Below are positions 1 through 6,985 of a stretch of DNA of 33,018 bases, piece after piece (position 1 is the first letter of the stretch; each line of letters begins with the position of its first letter). The DNA is from Palsa-872 sp036495195 (GTDB lineage Bacteria > Chloroflexota > Dormibacteria > Dormibacterales > Dormibacteraceae): assembly GCA_036495195.1 (NCBI GenBank), contig DASXNH010000261.1, positions 1-33,018 on the forward strand, given 5' to 3'. The position numbers and the translations under genes are program-made. The notes beneath the pieces were generated by a model, which had not been told where the DNA came from, did not search any database, and saw nothing but the letters and a program-made list of their open reading frames with translations.

Positions 1-13
1 GTCGCCAACACAG

Positions 14-27
14 TAGATTGTCGCTAA
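14..27 (+). promoter_or_regulatory. Leaderless -10 element of galU
   Basis: TAGATT at 14-19 ends 7 nt before ATG 27. A TANNNT hexamer at this distance puts the transcript start at the start codon. No Shine-Dalgarno sequence is visible. The -35 region lies outside the window. Confidence 0.4.
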
Positions 28-956
28 TGACCTCTCGCACAGTGCGCAAGGCGATCTTTCCCGCTGCAGGTCTCGGGACGCGATTCTTGCCGGTAACGAA
101 AGCGCAGCCGAAAGAGATGCTCCCGCTCGTCGACAAGCCGACGATCCAGTACGGAGTCGAAGAGGCCATCGCCAGCGGAATCGAGCAGGTGATCATGGTC
201 ACGGGCGGTGGCAAGCGCGCGATCGTCGACCATTTCGACCGCTCGCTGGACCTGGAGCACTACCTGCGGAAGCGGGGCAGGGAGGACCTGCTGCGAATCC
301 TCGCAGAGGTGGATCGCCTGAGCGATCTGGTGGACATCACCTACATCCAGCAGAAGGAGCCGCTGGGGCTTGGACACGCCGTGTGGACGGCGAGGCGCCT
401 GGTCGAGGGCGAAGCTTGCGCGGTCCTGCTCGCCGACGACGTCATCCTGGGCGGCGACCCGTGCCTGAAGCAACTCATCGAGGCCCACCAGAAGACAGGG
501 GCGACGATCCTCGCGGTCCGCAGGTTTCCACGAAGCCAGGTCGGACGCTATGGCGTCGTGGTCACCGACGGCGGCGCGGGGCCGCTGCACAAGGTGACCG
601 ACATGGTCGAGAAGCCGAAGCCCGGAACCGAGCCGTCCGACCTCGCGATCCTGGGCCGCTACGTATTGACGCCCGCGGTGTTGGCCGAGCTGGAACGGTC
701 AGAGCCAGGCGCCGGCACCGAGATCCAGCTGACCGACGCGATCAAGCGAACCCTCGGGGCGCACCCCGTCGTCGCGATCGAGTTCGAGGGCGACTACTAC
801 GACACCGGGACGGTCCCGGGCTACCTCCGCGCCAACCTGACCCTGGCCATGCGGCGGGAGGGCCTACGAGAGGAGCTGGGGCCCCTGCTGAGGGAGCTGC
901 TCCAGGAGTGGCTGGCGGCGGAAGCGGCCCGAGAGTCGCCCAATACGGGGCTATAA
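27..956 (+). CDS. galU: UTP-glucose-1-phosphate uridylyltransferase
   Basis: Makes UDP-glucose from UTP and glucose-1-phosphate in the cytosol, feeding wall and capsule polysaccharide synthesis. The N-terminus carries the nucleotidyltransferase signature GLGTRFLPVTKAQPKEMLP (Gly-rich loop, Arg and Lys), followed by DKPTIQY, the LADDVI metal-binding region, VEKPKPG and a C-terminal YYDTGTVPGYL segment, all in GalU order. The 309 residues from ATG 27 match the usual family length of about 290-310. An in-frame TTG at 18 is possible, but ATG 27 begins just before the conserved RKAIFPAAG strand and lies 7 nt after a TAGATT -10-like hexamer, suggesting a leaderless start. Family assignment is firm; the exact start is inferred. 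Confidence 0.95.
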   Translation: MTSRTVRKAIFPAAGLGTRFLPVTKAQPKEMLPLVDKPTIQYGVEEAIASGIEQVIMVTGGGKRAIVDHFDRSLDLEHYLRKRGREDLLRILAEVDRLSDLVDITYIQQKEPLGLGHAVWTARRLVEGEACAVLLADDVILGGDPCLKQLIEAHQKTGATILAVRRFPRSQVGRYGVVVTDGGAGPLHKVTDMVEKPKPGTEPSDLAILGRYVLTPAVLAELERSEPGAGTEIQLTDAIKRTLGAHPVVAIEFEGDYYDTGTVPGYLRANLTLAMRREGLREELGPLLRELLQEWLAAEAARESPNTGL

Positions 957-957
957 T
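952..957 (+). promoter_or_regulatory. Perfect TATAAT -10 overlapping galU stop
   Basis: TATAAT at 952-957 contains the galU TAA stop (954-956) and lies 45 nt upstream of the small gene at 1003, so a transcript would have a leader of about 39 nt. No TTGACA-like -35 is seen 15-19 nt upstream, so this is a -10-only candidate. Confidence 0.35.
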
Positions 958-1002
958 CGAGAGACGCTCTATGAGCCGAATGCCCACCCGAGTGATTTAC
1001 CT

Positions 1003-1272
1003 ATGGCTGTATCAGGACGAAGAAGATTCGACGACGACAAGGTCGTTAAGTACGAGACCGCGGAGAAGGACTTCGAGGTTGAGGTTTCGCGCACCCTCCA
1101 AAAGTGGTGCGTCACGGTCTACCAGATGCCTGACAAGCAGATCCTGGTCCAGGATTTCTTCCCGGAGCGCTGGAAGGCTCTCGCACGGGCACAGGACTTC
1201 ATTCGCCTTCTAAACCAGCGCAAGAAGAAGGAAGAGGAAGGCATCGCGGGCGCCGGCGAGGACGAGTTCTAA
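1003..1272 (+). CDS. Small charged protein of unknown function
   Basis: An 89-residue protein that I do not recognise. It is soluble and highly charged: the middle reads as a compact alpha/beta segment with a KWCVTVYQMPDKQILVQDFF stretch, followed by a helix and a Lys/Glu-rich tail (NQRKKKEEEG, then an acidic GEDEF end). There are no membrane segments or signal peptide. It lies 46 nt downstream of galU on the same strand and has a perfect TATAAT hexamer upstream. The codon bias matches neighbouring genes and the reading frame is uninterrupted, which supports a real gene. The competing frame over 383-1213 is a galU shadow. No function can be assigned. Confidence 0.65.
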   Translation: MAVSGRRRFDDDKVVKYETAEKDFEVEVSRTLQKWCVTVYQMPDKQILVQDFFPERWKALARAQDFIRLLNQRKKKEEEGIAGAGEDEF

Positions 1273-1318
1273 GCCAGACCCGCGTGGTGCGGCGCCGATG
1301 GCCGGCCGCGACTGTCGT

Positions 1319-1324
1319 TAGAAT
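1319..1324 (+). promoter_or_regulatory. TAGAAT -10-like element before 1334 gene
   Basis: TAGAAT at 1319-1324 ends 9 nt before the GTG start at 1334, giving a leaderless or near-leaderless transcript. No -35 consensus and no Shine-Dalgarno sequence are seen. Confidence 0.35.
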
Positions 1325-1333
1325 TCACGGCTC

Positions 1334-1669
1334 GTGAGCTGGGCTTTGATTCGGCGCGAATGGGGGGCGGTGACGTTCATTCTGACCGTCATCGTCGGTT
1401 TGGTCGTCGTGCCTTTGGCGCTTTACTTTGCCAACGCAAGCCCGAAGGCAGTCGCGGTGCCCAACGTGCCGATCATCGCGAGCCCGACCGCATGCGCGAG
1501 TCCAACGCCGTCGCCGAGCGGGACGCCTTCGCCGGCCAAGAGCCCGAGTCCGTCGCCGGCCAAGAGCCCGAGTCCGTCCCCGGCCAAGAGCCCGAGTCCA
1601 TCCCCGGTCACGAGCGGGACTCCGTCCCCGGCCACGACCCCGACTCCGTTACCGAGCCCCTGCGTCTAG
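1334..1669 (+). CDS. Membrane-anchored Pro/Ser/Thr-rich protein
   Basis: A 111-residue protein with GTG start. A short basic N-terminus (LIRREW) precedes one hydrophobic segment (residues about 11-34), a signal-anchor or uncleaved signal peptide. The rest is low-complexity Pro/Ser/Thr/Ala/Lys sequence containing three copies of AKSPSPSP. No catalytic domain is present. Such tails usually act as wall-spanning stalks or glycosylation targets, so an extracytoplasmic location is inferred. The reverse strand also has an open frame here, typical of GC-rich repeats, but the promoter-like TAGAAT, membrane segment and frame favour the plus strand. Its TAG stop overlaps the stop of the converging gene within CTAG at 1666-1669. 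Function unknown. Confidence 0.6.
   Translation: MSWALIRREWGAVTFILTVIVGLVVVPLALYFANASPKAVAVPNVPIIASPTACASPTPSPSGTPSPAKSPSPSPAKSPSPSPAKSPSPSPVTSGTPSPATTPTPLPSPCV
1535..1606. repeat. Three tandem 24-bp repeats
   Basis: Three near-identical 24-bp units begin at 1535, 1559 and 1583 (each GCCAAGAGCCCGAGTCC plus a slightly varying end). They encode the AKSPSPSP units of the host gene. In-frame length keeps the coding frame if copy number changes. Confidence 0.85.
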
Positions 1670-2205
1670 CCGGCCAGCTGCCAGAGCAGGCGGTCGCCGT
1701 TGGGCTCGACGATGTCAGCCACCGGCATCGCCACTTCCCACCTCGGCGCGCCCTCGGCGGTCACTCGCATCTCGATGACATCGGACAGCCGCAGGTGGGC
1801 GATGCCGGCGCAGTCTTTGAGGAAGGCGAACACGACAGGGCGCACGAGGTTGAGCACGTAGCCGGCCGAGGCCTGCGCCCCGTCTGAGAGGGTGGGCTCG
1901 GCGAGGCTGCGGTCGCGGAACGCCAGGACGACCACCTCGTCGCTGAGCATCACCGGGTCGCTCCAGGCATAACCTCCCGCCTCAGCATTCCTGAGCAGCT
2001 GGAGAAGCTCGGCCAGGCGGCGCATCGGCGGCCGCGGTCCTTCGAATAGGAGAGGGATGTCGCGCAGAGGCTCGTTGAGGTTCTGCGCCCGATATTGCGC
2101 GGTGAACCCAAGATCTGAGATCCCGGCAAACGGCGCCGGGACCTTGATCGTCATCTCACTGAGATGGGGGTTGCTAGGTCGCATTCTGGAACGTGAGCCT
2201 TTCAT
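1666..2205 (-). CDS. Conserved-looking hypothetical protein
   Basis: Up to 179 residues; not recognised. The sequence is a mixed alpha/beta soluble protein with no signal peptide or membrane segment. Recognisable stretches include an internal APFAGISDLGF loop, a Leu-rich helix (RRLAELLQLLRNAEAGG) and a C-terminal half with VIEMRVTAEGAPRWEVAMPV, which alternates like beta strands. The start is uncertain: ATG 2205, an in-frame ATG seven codons later, or ATG seventeen codons in (MTIKVPAPF), which opens the more protein-like region. It runs convergently with the Pro/Ser-rich gene, the two stops overlapping in CTAG, and divergently from the racemase gene. No function is proposed. Confidence 0.6.
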   Translation of the reverse strand: MKGSRSRMRPSNPHLSEMTIKVPAPFAGISDLGFTAQYRAQNLNEPLRDIPLLFEGPRPPMRRLAELLQLLRNAEAGGYAWSDPVMLSDEVVVLAFRDRSLAEPTLSDGAQASAGYVLNLVRPVVFAFLKDCAGIAHLRLSDVIEMRVTAEGAPRWEVAMPVADIVEPNGDRLLWQLAG

Positions 2206-2301
2206 GCGGTATTAACGCATGGAGGCAAGGAATCTGTCTGCGGTCCGGCGACCGCGGCCGGACGCGTCCGCTTCGTCCGCGGGCATACGCTACGGGGGCG
2301 C

Positions 2302-3450
2302 ATGCCATTGACCGGTGTTCGAGTTCTTGACCTCACGCGGCTGTTGCCCGGGCCTTTCTGCACGATGCTCCTGGCGGACATGGGCGCCGACGTCGTCAAG
2401 GTCGAGGAGCCCGGGCGTGGTGACTACCTGCGTTGGACACCTCCCGTCGTCGCGGGCCAGGGGGTCCTCTTCAATGCCGTCAACCGAAACAAGCGAAGCA
2501 TGACCCTGAACCTCAAATCGCCCGCCGGCCGTGATCTGCTTCTGCGCCTGGTCGAGCACGCCGACGTGCTGGTCGAGGGCAACCGTCCCGGCGTGATGGC
2601 TGGGCTGGGCGTGGGTTGGGACGTACTCCACGCGCGCAATCCAAAGCTCGTCATGTGCTCGATCACCGGCTACGGGCAGCACGGCCCCTACGCGTCGCGC
2701 GCCGGCCACGACCTGAACTACATGGCCACCGCGGGCGCCCTCGGGTTGAACGGCGCCGCTGACGGTCCTCCCGTTCCGCTGTCGCTGCAGGTAGCGGACA
2801 TTGGCGGAGGCGGTCTGGGGCCCGCGGTCGCCATCCTCGGCGCGCTCGTGGAGATCGCTCGAGGCGGCCAGGGGCGGTGGATCGACGCCTCGATGCTGGA
2901 CGGCGTGGTGAGCTGGCTCGCCCTCGCGCTCGCGGCGCACGCAGCAGGTGAGCATGTCGGTCGGGCGGACCATCGGCTCGGTGGCCGCTACGCGTGCTAC
3001 CGCGTCTATGCATGCAAGGAGGGAGGCTTCTACAGCGTTGGCGCGCTCGAGCCAAAGTTCTGGGCGACGTTATGTGACGCCATCGGGAGGCCTGACCTGC
3101 TTGACCAACAGTTCGCAGAGGGTGAGGAAGGCGCCGACGTACACGAAGCCATGGAATCCGTGTTCCTTTCGAGGACCCGAAGAGAATGGGAGGTGAAGCT
3201 TGATGGGCTCGAGGTTTGCTGCGAGCCCGTCCTCGACCTGAGTGAGGTCTCGACCCATCCGCAGGTCGTGGCGCGAGGGCTCATAAGCTCGACGTCGAAT
3301 GGGGTCGAGGTGCGCCCTGCGATTCCTCTACGCGCCGAGTGGCGTCGGTCCGGCGCGCCGACCTTGGGCGAGCACACCGCCGAGATCCTGGCCGAAGCGG
3401 GCATCGATGCGGCAGCCCTCGCGACGCTTAGAAACCAAGGAGCGGTCTGA
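2302..3450 (+). CDS. Alpha-methylacyl-CoA racemase, CaiB/BaiF family III
   Basis: A 382-residue class III CoA-transferase-fold protein. The N-terminus (LTGVRVLDLTRLLPGPFC, then ADMGADVVKVEEP) is the family signature. His136 in GHDLNY and Asp166 in VADIGGGG are 30 residues apart, the same spacing as the His126/Asp156 acid-base pair of Mycobacterium tuberculosis MCR. This favours alpha-methylacyl-CoA racemase over a formyl-CoA-type transferase. The reaction interconverts (2R)- and (2S)-methylacyl-CoA so branched chains can enter beta-oxidation, which fits the acyl-CoA dehydrogenases and mutases nearby. A TACGCT hexamer at 2286-2291 lies 10 nt upstream of the start. The stop is 2 nt from the converging coaE stop. 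A CoA-transferase role remains possible. Confidence 0.85.
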   Translation: MPLTGVRVLDLTRLLPGPFCTMLLADMGADVVKVEEPGRGDYLRWTPPVVAGQGVLFNAVNRNKRSMTLNLKSPAGRDLLLRLVEHADVLVEGNRPGVMAGLGVGWDVLHARNPKLVMCSITGYGQHGPYASRAGHDLNYMATAGALGLNGAADGPPVPLSLQVADIGGGGLGPAVAILGALVEIARGGQGRWIDASMLDGVVSWLALALAAHAAGEHVGRADHRLGGRYACYRVYACKEGGFYSVGALEPKFWATLCDAIGRPDLLDQQFAEGEEGADVHEAMESVFLSRTRREWEVKLDGLEVCCEPVLDLSEVSTHPQVVARGLISSTSNGVEVRPAIPLRAEWRRSGAPTLGEHTAEILAEAGIDAAALATLRNQGAV

Positions 3451-3452
3451 GC

Positions 3453-4046
3453 TCAGGCCTGGGTCAACGTTCTCCATAAGCGCCCGACCTGATCGAGGGT
3501 CGATTCCCTGGTGCCCGTGTTGTCGATCACGTGAGTCGCGCGGCTGCGCTTCTCATCGATTGGCATCTGAGCGGCGATCACCTCACGTGCTCGCTCGGGC
3601 GTGAAGCCGCGCCCGCTGACGAGGCGGTCGACCTGGACGTCACTCGGGACCCACACGAGGACGACGGTTGGAAATAACGCCTCCAGCCCGTTCTCGAAGA
3701 GCAGGGGAACGTCCTGAACGACGACGTCAGCGCCTCGCTCCAGCGCCTCGGCGGTGCGCTGGGCCATCCACTCGCGCACGAGCGGGTGCACTATCGCGTT
3801 CAGCCGGCGCCGCGCGTCCGGGTCGTTGAAGACGAGGTTGCCCAGGGCCTTCCTGTCGACCCGGCCCTCCCTCACCACGCCATCGCCAAACTCGCGAACC
3901 ACTGCCGCGAAGCCCGGCGTTCCGGGCTCGTAGACAGCGTGGCTGGCTTCATCCGCGTCGACCACCACGGCGCCGAGGTCTCGCAGCATCGCCGCCACAG
4001 TCGATTTCCCCGACCCGACGCCCCCTGTGAGTCCAACGAGCTTCAC
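3453..4046 (-). CDS. coaE: Dephospho-CoA kinase
   Basis: Phosphorylates the 3'-hydroxyl of dephospho-CoA with ATP, the last step of CoA synthesis, in the cytosol. The P-loop TGGVGSGKST occupies residues about 7-16, followed by DADEASHAVY (substrate-binding Asp region), HPLVREWM and VVQDVPLLFENGLE, all typical of CoaE. The 197 residues match the family length of about 200. The GTG start at 4046 directly precedes the KLVGLTGG strand. It is divergent from the FixC-like gene and ends 2 nt from the racemase stop. Supplying CoA in an acyl-CoA-rich neighbourhood is fitting, although coaE is a housekeeping gene with variable context. Confidence 0.94.
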   Translation of the reverse strand: MKLVGLTGGVGSGKSTVAAMLRDLGAVVVDADEASHAVYEPGTPGFAAVVREFGDGVVREGRVDRKALGNLVFNDPDARRRLNAIVHPLVREWMAQRTAEALERGADVVVQDVPLLFENGLEALFPTVVLVWVPSDVQVDRLVSGRGFTPERAREVIAAQMPIDEKRSRATHVIDNTGTRESTLDQVGRLWRTLTQA

Positions 4047-4050
4047 GACT

Positions 4051-4056
4051 TACGAT
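4051..4056 (+). promoter_or_regulatory. TACGAT -10-like element before fixC-like gene
   Basis: TACGAT at 4051-4056 ends 9 nt before ATG 4066, placing transcription start at or 1-3 nt before the start codon. It sits in the 19-bp gap between the divergent coaE and fixC-like starts. No Shine-Dalgarno sequence is seen. Confidence 0.35.
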
Positions 4057-4065
4057 GTTGCATCA

Positions 4066-5379
4066 ATGGCCGAAGACGAAAAGTTCGATGCGGTGGTGGT
4101 CGGCGCCGGCCCGGCCGGCACCGCGGCCGCGATCACCATGGCCAAGGCCGGGCTGCAGGTGGCACTTCTCGAGCGGGGCGCGAAGCCGGGCTCCAAAAAT
4201 GTCATGGGCGGCATTCTCTACAACCACTATCTCGAAGAGATCGTAGGAGACACCTGGAAGGAGGCGCCCCTCGAGCGGCCGATCATCGAGGAGCGTCGCT
4301 GGATGATGACGCCGGAGGCCACCATCGGGATCGACTACAAGAACCTGCGCAATCGCGAGCACCCGCACTCGTACACAGTCCTGCGCGCGAAGTTCGATGC
4401 ATGGTTCGCGGAGCAGGCTGAGAAGGCGGGCGCTGTCCTGGTACCCGAGACCGTGGTCGAGCGGCTCATCGTCAGGAACGGCCGTGTGCACGGAGTTGGC
4501 ACTGGTCGCGGAGATGATGTCTATGCCGACGTGGTTGTCATCTGTGAGGGCATCGGCCTTGGCACCGGGCTGCTGGAGAAGACAGTCATCGATGGCAGGC
4601 CTCTACGCCGCAAGCTGCGACCCAACGAGGTTGCCATGGCGGTCAAGGAGATCATGCAGCTCGACGCAGGCCTCATCGAGGAGCGCTTCAACTGCGATCC
4701 CGGCGAGGGTTGCTCGATCGAGTGCTTCGGCGACTCGACCATGGGCATGTCCGGCTTCATGTTCATCTACACCAATAAAGACACGTTGTCGGTTGGAGGC
4801 GGGGCGCTGCTCAGTGAGTTCAACGCGACGCTGCGCAGTCCCAATGACTTGATGGAGCACTTCAAGAAACATCCAGCCGTGAAACCGCTGCTTCGTGGTG
4901 CCGAGACTGTTGAGTACCTCGCGCACCTCATACCCGAGGGGGGGTATCGCGGAATCCCGAAGGTCTATGGGCCTGGATATCTGGTATGCGGGGATGCGGC
5001 GATGCTTTCGAATCCGGTACACCGCGAGGGCTCCAATCTGGCCATGGTCTCAGGCAAGCTCGCGGGCGAAACGGTGATCCACGCCAAGGAGATCGGTGAC
5101 TTCTCCGAGCGGCGTCTCGCCGAATACAAGGGCAAGCTCGACAACTCCTGGATCATGGCCGACATGAAGAAGTACGACGGAGCCGTGCCTCTGCTCGAGC
5201 ACAATCCGCAAATGCTCACCAGGTACCCAAAGGTGGCCGACCAGGCGCTCGACGAGTTCTTCAGGGTGGACGGTGTATCGAAGTGGCAAAAGCAATCGAA
5301 CATCCTGAAGATGGTCCGCAAGGAAGGGATGTTCAGGATGGGCTGGGACACGCTGAAAGCCCTGTGGACTATGAAATAA
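4066..5379 (+). CDS. fixC: FixC-like electron-transfer flavoprotein:quinone oxidoreductase
   Basis: A 437-residue FAD-dependent oxidoreductase of the FixC/ETF-QO family. The Rossmann FAD motif VVGAGPAGTAAA is near residue 10, an Arg/Lys-rich substrate loop (KPGSKNVMGG) follows, and the C-terminal GPGYLVCGDAAML...REGSNLAMVSGKLAGE segment is the second FAD motif. The family takes electrons from electron-transfer flavoprotein and reduces membrane quinone. The length fits FixC rather than full ETF-QO, so the [4Fe-4S] ferredoxin part is expected as a separate FixX. No fixX, fixA or fixB is seen nearby. ATG 4066 is preferred over an in-frame GTG at 4027 that would overlap coaE. The acyl-CoA dehydrogenases in this window are plausible upstream electron sources (inference). 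Symbol is by family likeness. Confidence 0.85.
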   Translation: MAEDEKFDAVVVGAGPAGTAAAITMAKAGLQVALLERGAKPGSKNVMGGILYNHYLEEIVGDTWKEAPLERPIIEERRWMMTPEATIGIDYKNLRNREHPHSYTVLRAKFDAWFAEQAEKAGAVLVPETVVERLIVRNGRVHGVGTGRGDDVYADVVVICEGIGLGTGLLEKTVIDGRPLRRKLRPNEVAMAVKEIMQLDAGLIEERFNCDPGEGCSIECFGDSTMGMSGFMFIYTNKDTLSVGGGALLSEFNATLRSPNDLMEHFKKHPAVKPLLRGAETVEYLAHLIPEGGYRGIPKVYGPGYLVCGDAAMLSNPVHREGSNLAMVSGKLAGETVIHAKEIGDFSERRLAEYKGKLDNSWIMADMKKYDGAVPLLEHNPQMLTRYPKVADQALDEFFRVDGVSKWQKQSNILKMVRKEGMFRMGWDTLKALWTMK

Positions 5380-5394
5380 GGCGCTAGGGAAGCA

Positions 5395-6906
5395 TCAAGG
5401 TTTAGCGACCGCGATTCGAACCGTGTGGTAACCGCTGGCGCCGGCGGGATAGCTGGATGCGATCGCCGCGCTCTGCCGGGCGCCGGCGTTGTCGGTGGCC
5501 CTGACCTGCAGCTCGTAGGCACCCTCCGCGCTCGGAGTCCAGGTCGCCTGCCAGACCACCCACGTCAGCGGCGACAGTGGCGCTTTGAAAGGCGCCTCGG
5601 TCCAGGTCCGCCCGCCGTCCGTGCTGTATTCCACCTTGGAGATGCCTCGAGTACCGGCAAAGGCCACGCCGCCAAGCAGCACCGGGCCGGCCTTGACGAT
5701 GTCTCCCTCGCGCGGCACATCAAAGCGGGCGGTCGTCTTGACCACCGCGTTGTGGCCCCAGCCCTGCTGCTCCCAGTAGCCGCCGCTCTCGTGGTCGACG
5801 ACACTGATCGCGTCGAGCCATTTCGGCCCCTTCATTCCGTAGTGGCCCGGAATCAGCATGCGGGCCGGATATCCGTGTGCTTCGGGCAGCGGCGCCCCAT
5901 CAAGCTCATATGCGACGACGATCTCGGGAGCGCCCTGGACGAGGCTCATCGGCAGGCTTTCCAGATAGCCGTCGCGCGCCTTGAAAGCGACCCACGTTCC
6001 CGCGGCCTGCGGGCCGGCCATGGCGAGCAGGTCCCGCAGGCTCACGCCCACAAAGTCTCCGGTGCTCATCTGTGGCCCACCAACGTTGTTGCTGATGCAT
6101 TCAAGGGTCACGTACTGAGTGGCCTGCGGCAGACCCTCGAGGTCTGAGAGAGACAGCGCCAATGGTTTGTCAACCAGGCCGCCCACCGCGAGGCGCCAAC
6201 CACCGGAGGAGATGGATGGGTCGGTGAAGTTCTTGGAAACGACGTAGAAGTCCTGGACCGGCGTGATCTCCGGCGAGATGCCGGCGACGCCGGACCCGGG
6301 CGCCTTGAAAATCGCGTCGTACCACCCTGGGAGGAGGCGGAACGCCAGCACGCCAAGGCTGACCACGCCGATGGTCACCGGCAGGACGCCCAGCAGGCGC
6401 CTGCGTCCGATGTCGGTGGCTGCATCGGGGGCTGCCGGATCGCCGCCCAGCTGGAGCACGACCCCATAGATTGCGAACAGCGCCGCCCAGATCAGCGGCG
6501 TGGTCAGACCGTCAGCGAGTCCCAGGAAGCCGAGACCCGAGATCGGCAAGAGGATCCCGACAGTCACGATCCAGCCGATCACGGCAAAGGCGAGGGCCGA
6601 ATGCTGCGAATGCCAGAATCGGCTCGTCCAGCCCCAAGCCGCACCCAGGACGCCCAGCCCCAAGACCATGGCGACGATCAGCCCGAGCTCCTCCACGACC
6701 TTGCCCGCATGCTGGAGGGTGTCGATCAGAAACCCAAACACGAACCCCGGCATCACGGCCAGAAGCGGCTGGTTCAGCAGCTGCGGGAGCGGCTTCAGGC
6801 CGAACAACAGGTTCGCCAGGTACATGAGAGTCACCAGCACGGCGCCGGCGAGCACTCCCCAGCCGAAGCCGCGAAGAGCTGACTGGCGGCCGGATGGCTG
6901 ACTCAT
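5395..6906 (-). CDS. Membrane-anchored sulfite-oxidase-family molybdoenzyme
   Basis: A 503-residue protein. The first about 195 residues contain five or six hydrophobic segments (about 14-34, 45-62, 74-95, 105-127, 135-152, 168-190). Next comes a molybdopterin-binding oxidoreductase domain: the Mo-ligating Cys is expected at Cys270 in VTLECISNN, with GGPQMSTGDFVGVSLRDLL and HGYPARMLIPGHYGMKGPKWL following. The last about 110 residues form the Ig-like Mo-cofactor dimerisation domain (KVEYSTDGGRTWTEAPF). The catalytic part therefore probably faces outside, tethered by the membrane domain. Substrate is unknown; sulfite or methionine-sulfoxide-type reactions are family possibilities. No cytochrome gene is adjacent. 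A TAAACC hexamer lies 7 nt upstream of the start. It is divergent from the S9-FHA gene. Confidence 0.87.
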   Translation of the reverse strand: MSQPSGRQSALRGFGWGVLAGAVLVTLMYLANLLFGLKPLPQLLNQPLLAVMPGFVFGFLIDTLQHAGKVVEELGLIVAMVLGLGVLGAAWGWTSRFWHSQHSALAFAVIGWIVTVGILLPISGLGFLGLADGLTTPLIWAALFAIYGVVLQLGGDPAAPDAATDIGRRRLLGVLPVTIGVVSLGVLAFRLLPGWYDAIFKAPGSGVAGISPEITPVQDFYVVSKNFTDPSISSGGWRLAVGGLVDKPLALSLSDLEGLPQATQYVTLECISNNVGGPQMSTGDFVGVSLRDLLAMAGPQAAGTWVAFKARDGYLESLPMSLVQGAPEIVVAYELDGAPLPEAHGYPARMLIPGHYGMKGPKWLDAISVVDHESGGYWEQQGWGHNAVVKTTARFDVPREGDIVKAGPVLLGGVAFAGTRGISKVEYSTDGGRTWTEAPFKAPLSPLTWVVWQATWTPSAEGAYELQVRATDNAGARQSAAIASSYPAGASGYHTVRIAVAKP

Positions 6907-6968
6907 CCCGACTGGTTTACCACCCGGAGATACTTTGACGCCGATAACGAACTCCGCGGTCAGCGCAA

Positions 6969-6974
6969 TACAAT
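6969..6974 (+). promoter_or_regulatory. TACAAT -10-like element before S9-FHA gene
   Basis: TACAAT at 6969-6974 lies 11 nt before GTG 6986, implying a leader of only about 4 nt and arguing for GTG 6986 over the in-frame TTG 6935. No good -35 is found at 16-18 bp spacing. Confidence 0.3.
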
Positions 6975-6985
6975 CGGTTGACGCC

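Noticed and set aside
6935..6940. TTGACG as a -35 for the TACAAT at 6969
   Set aside because: The spacing is 28 bp, far from the 16-18 bp needed.
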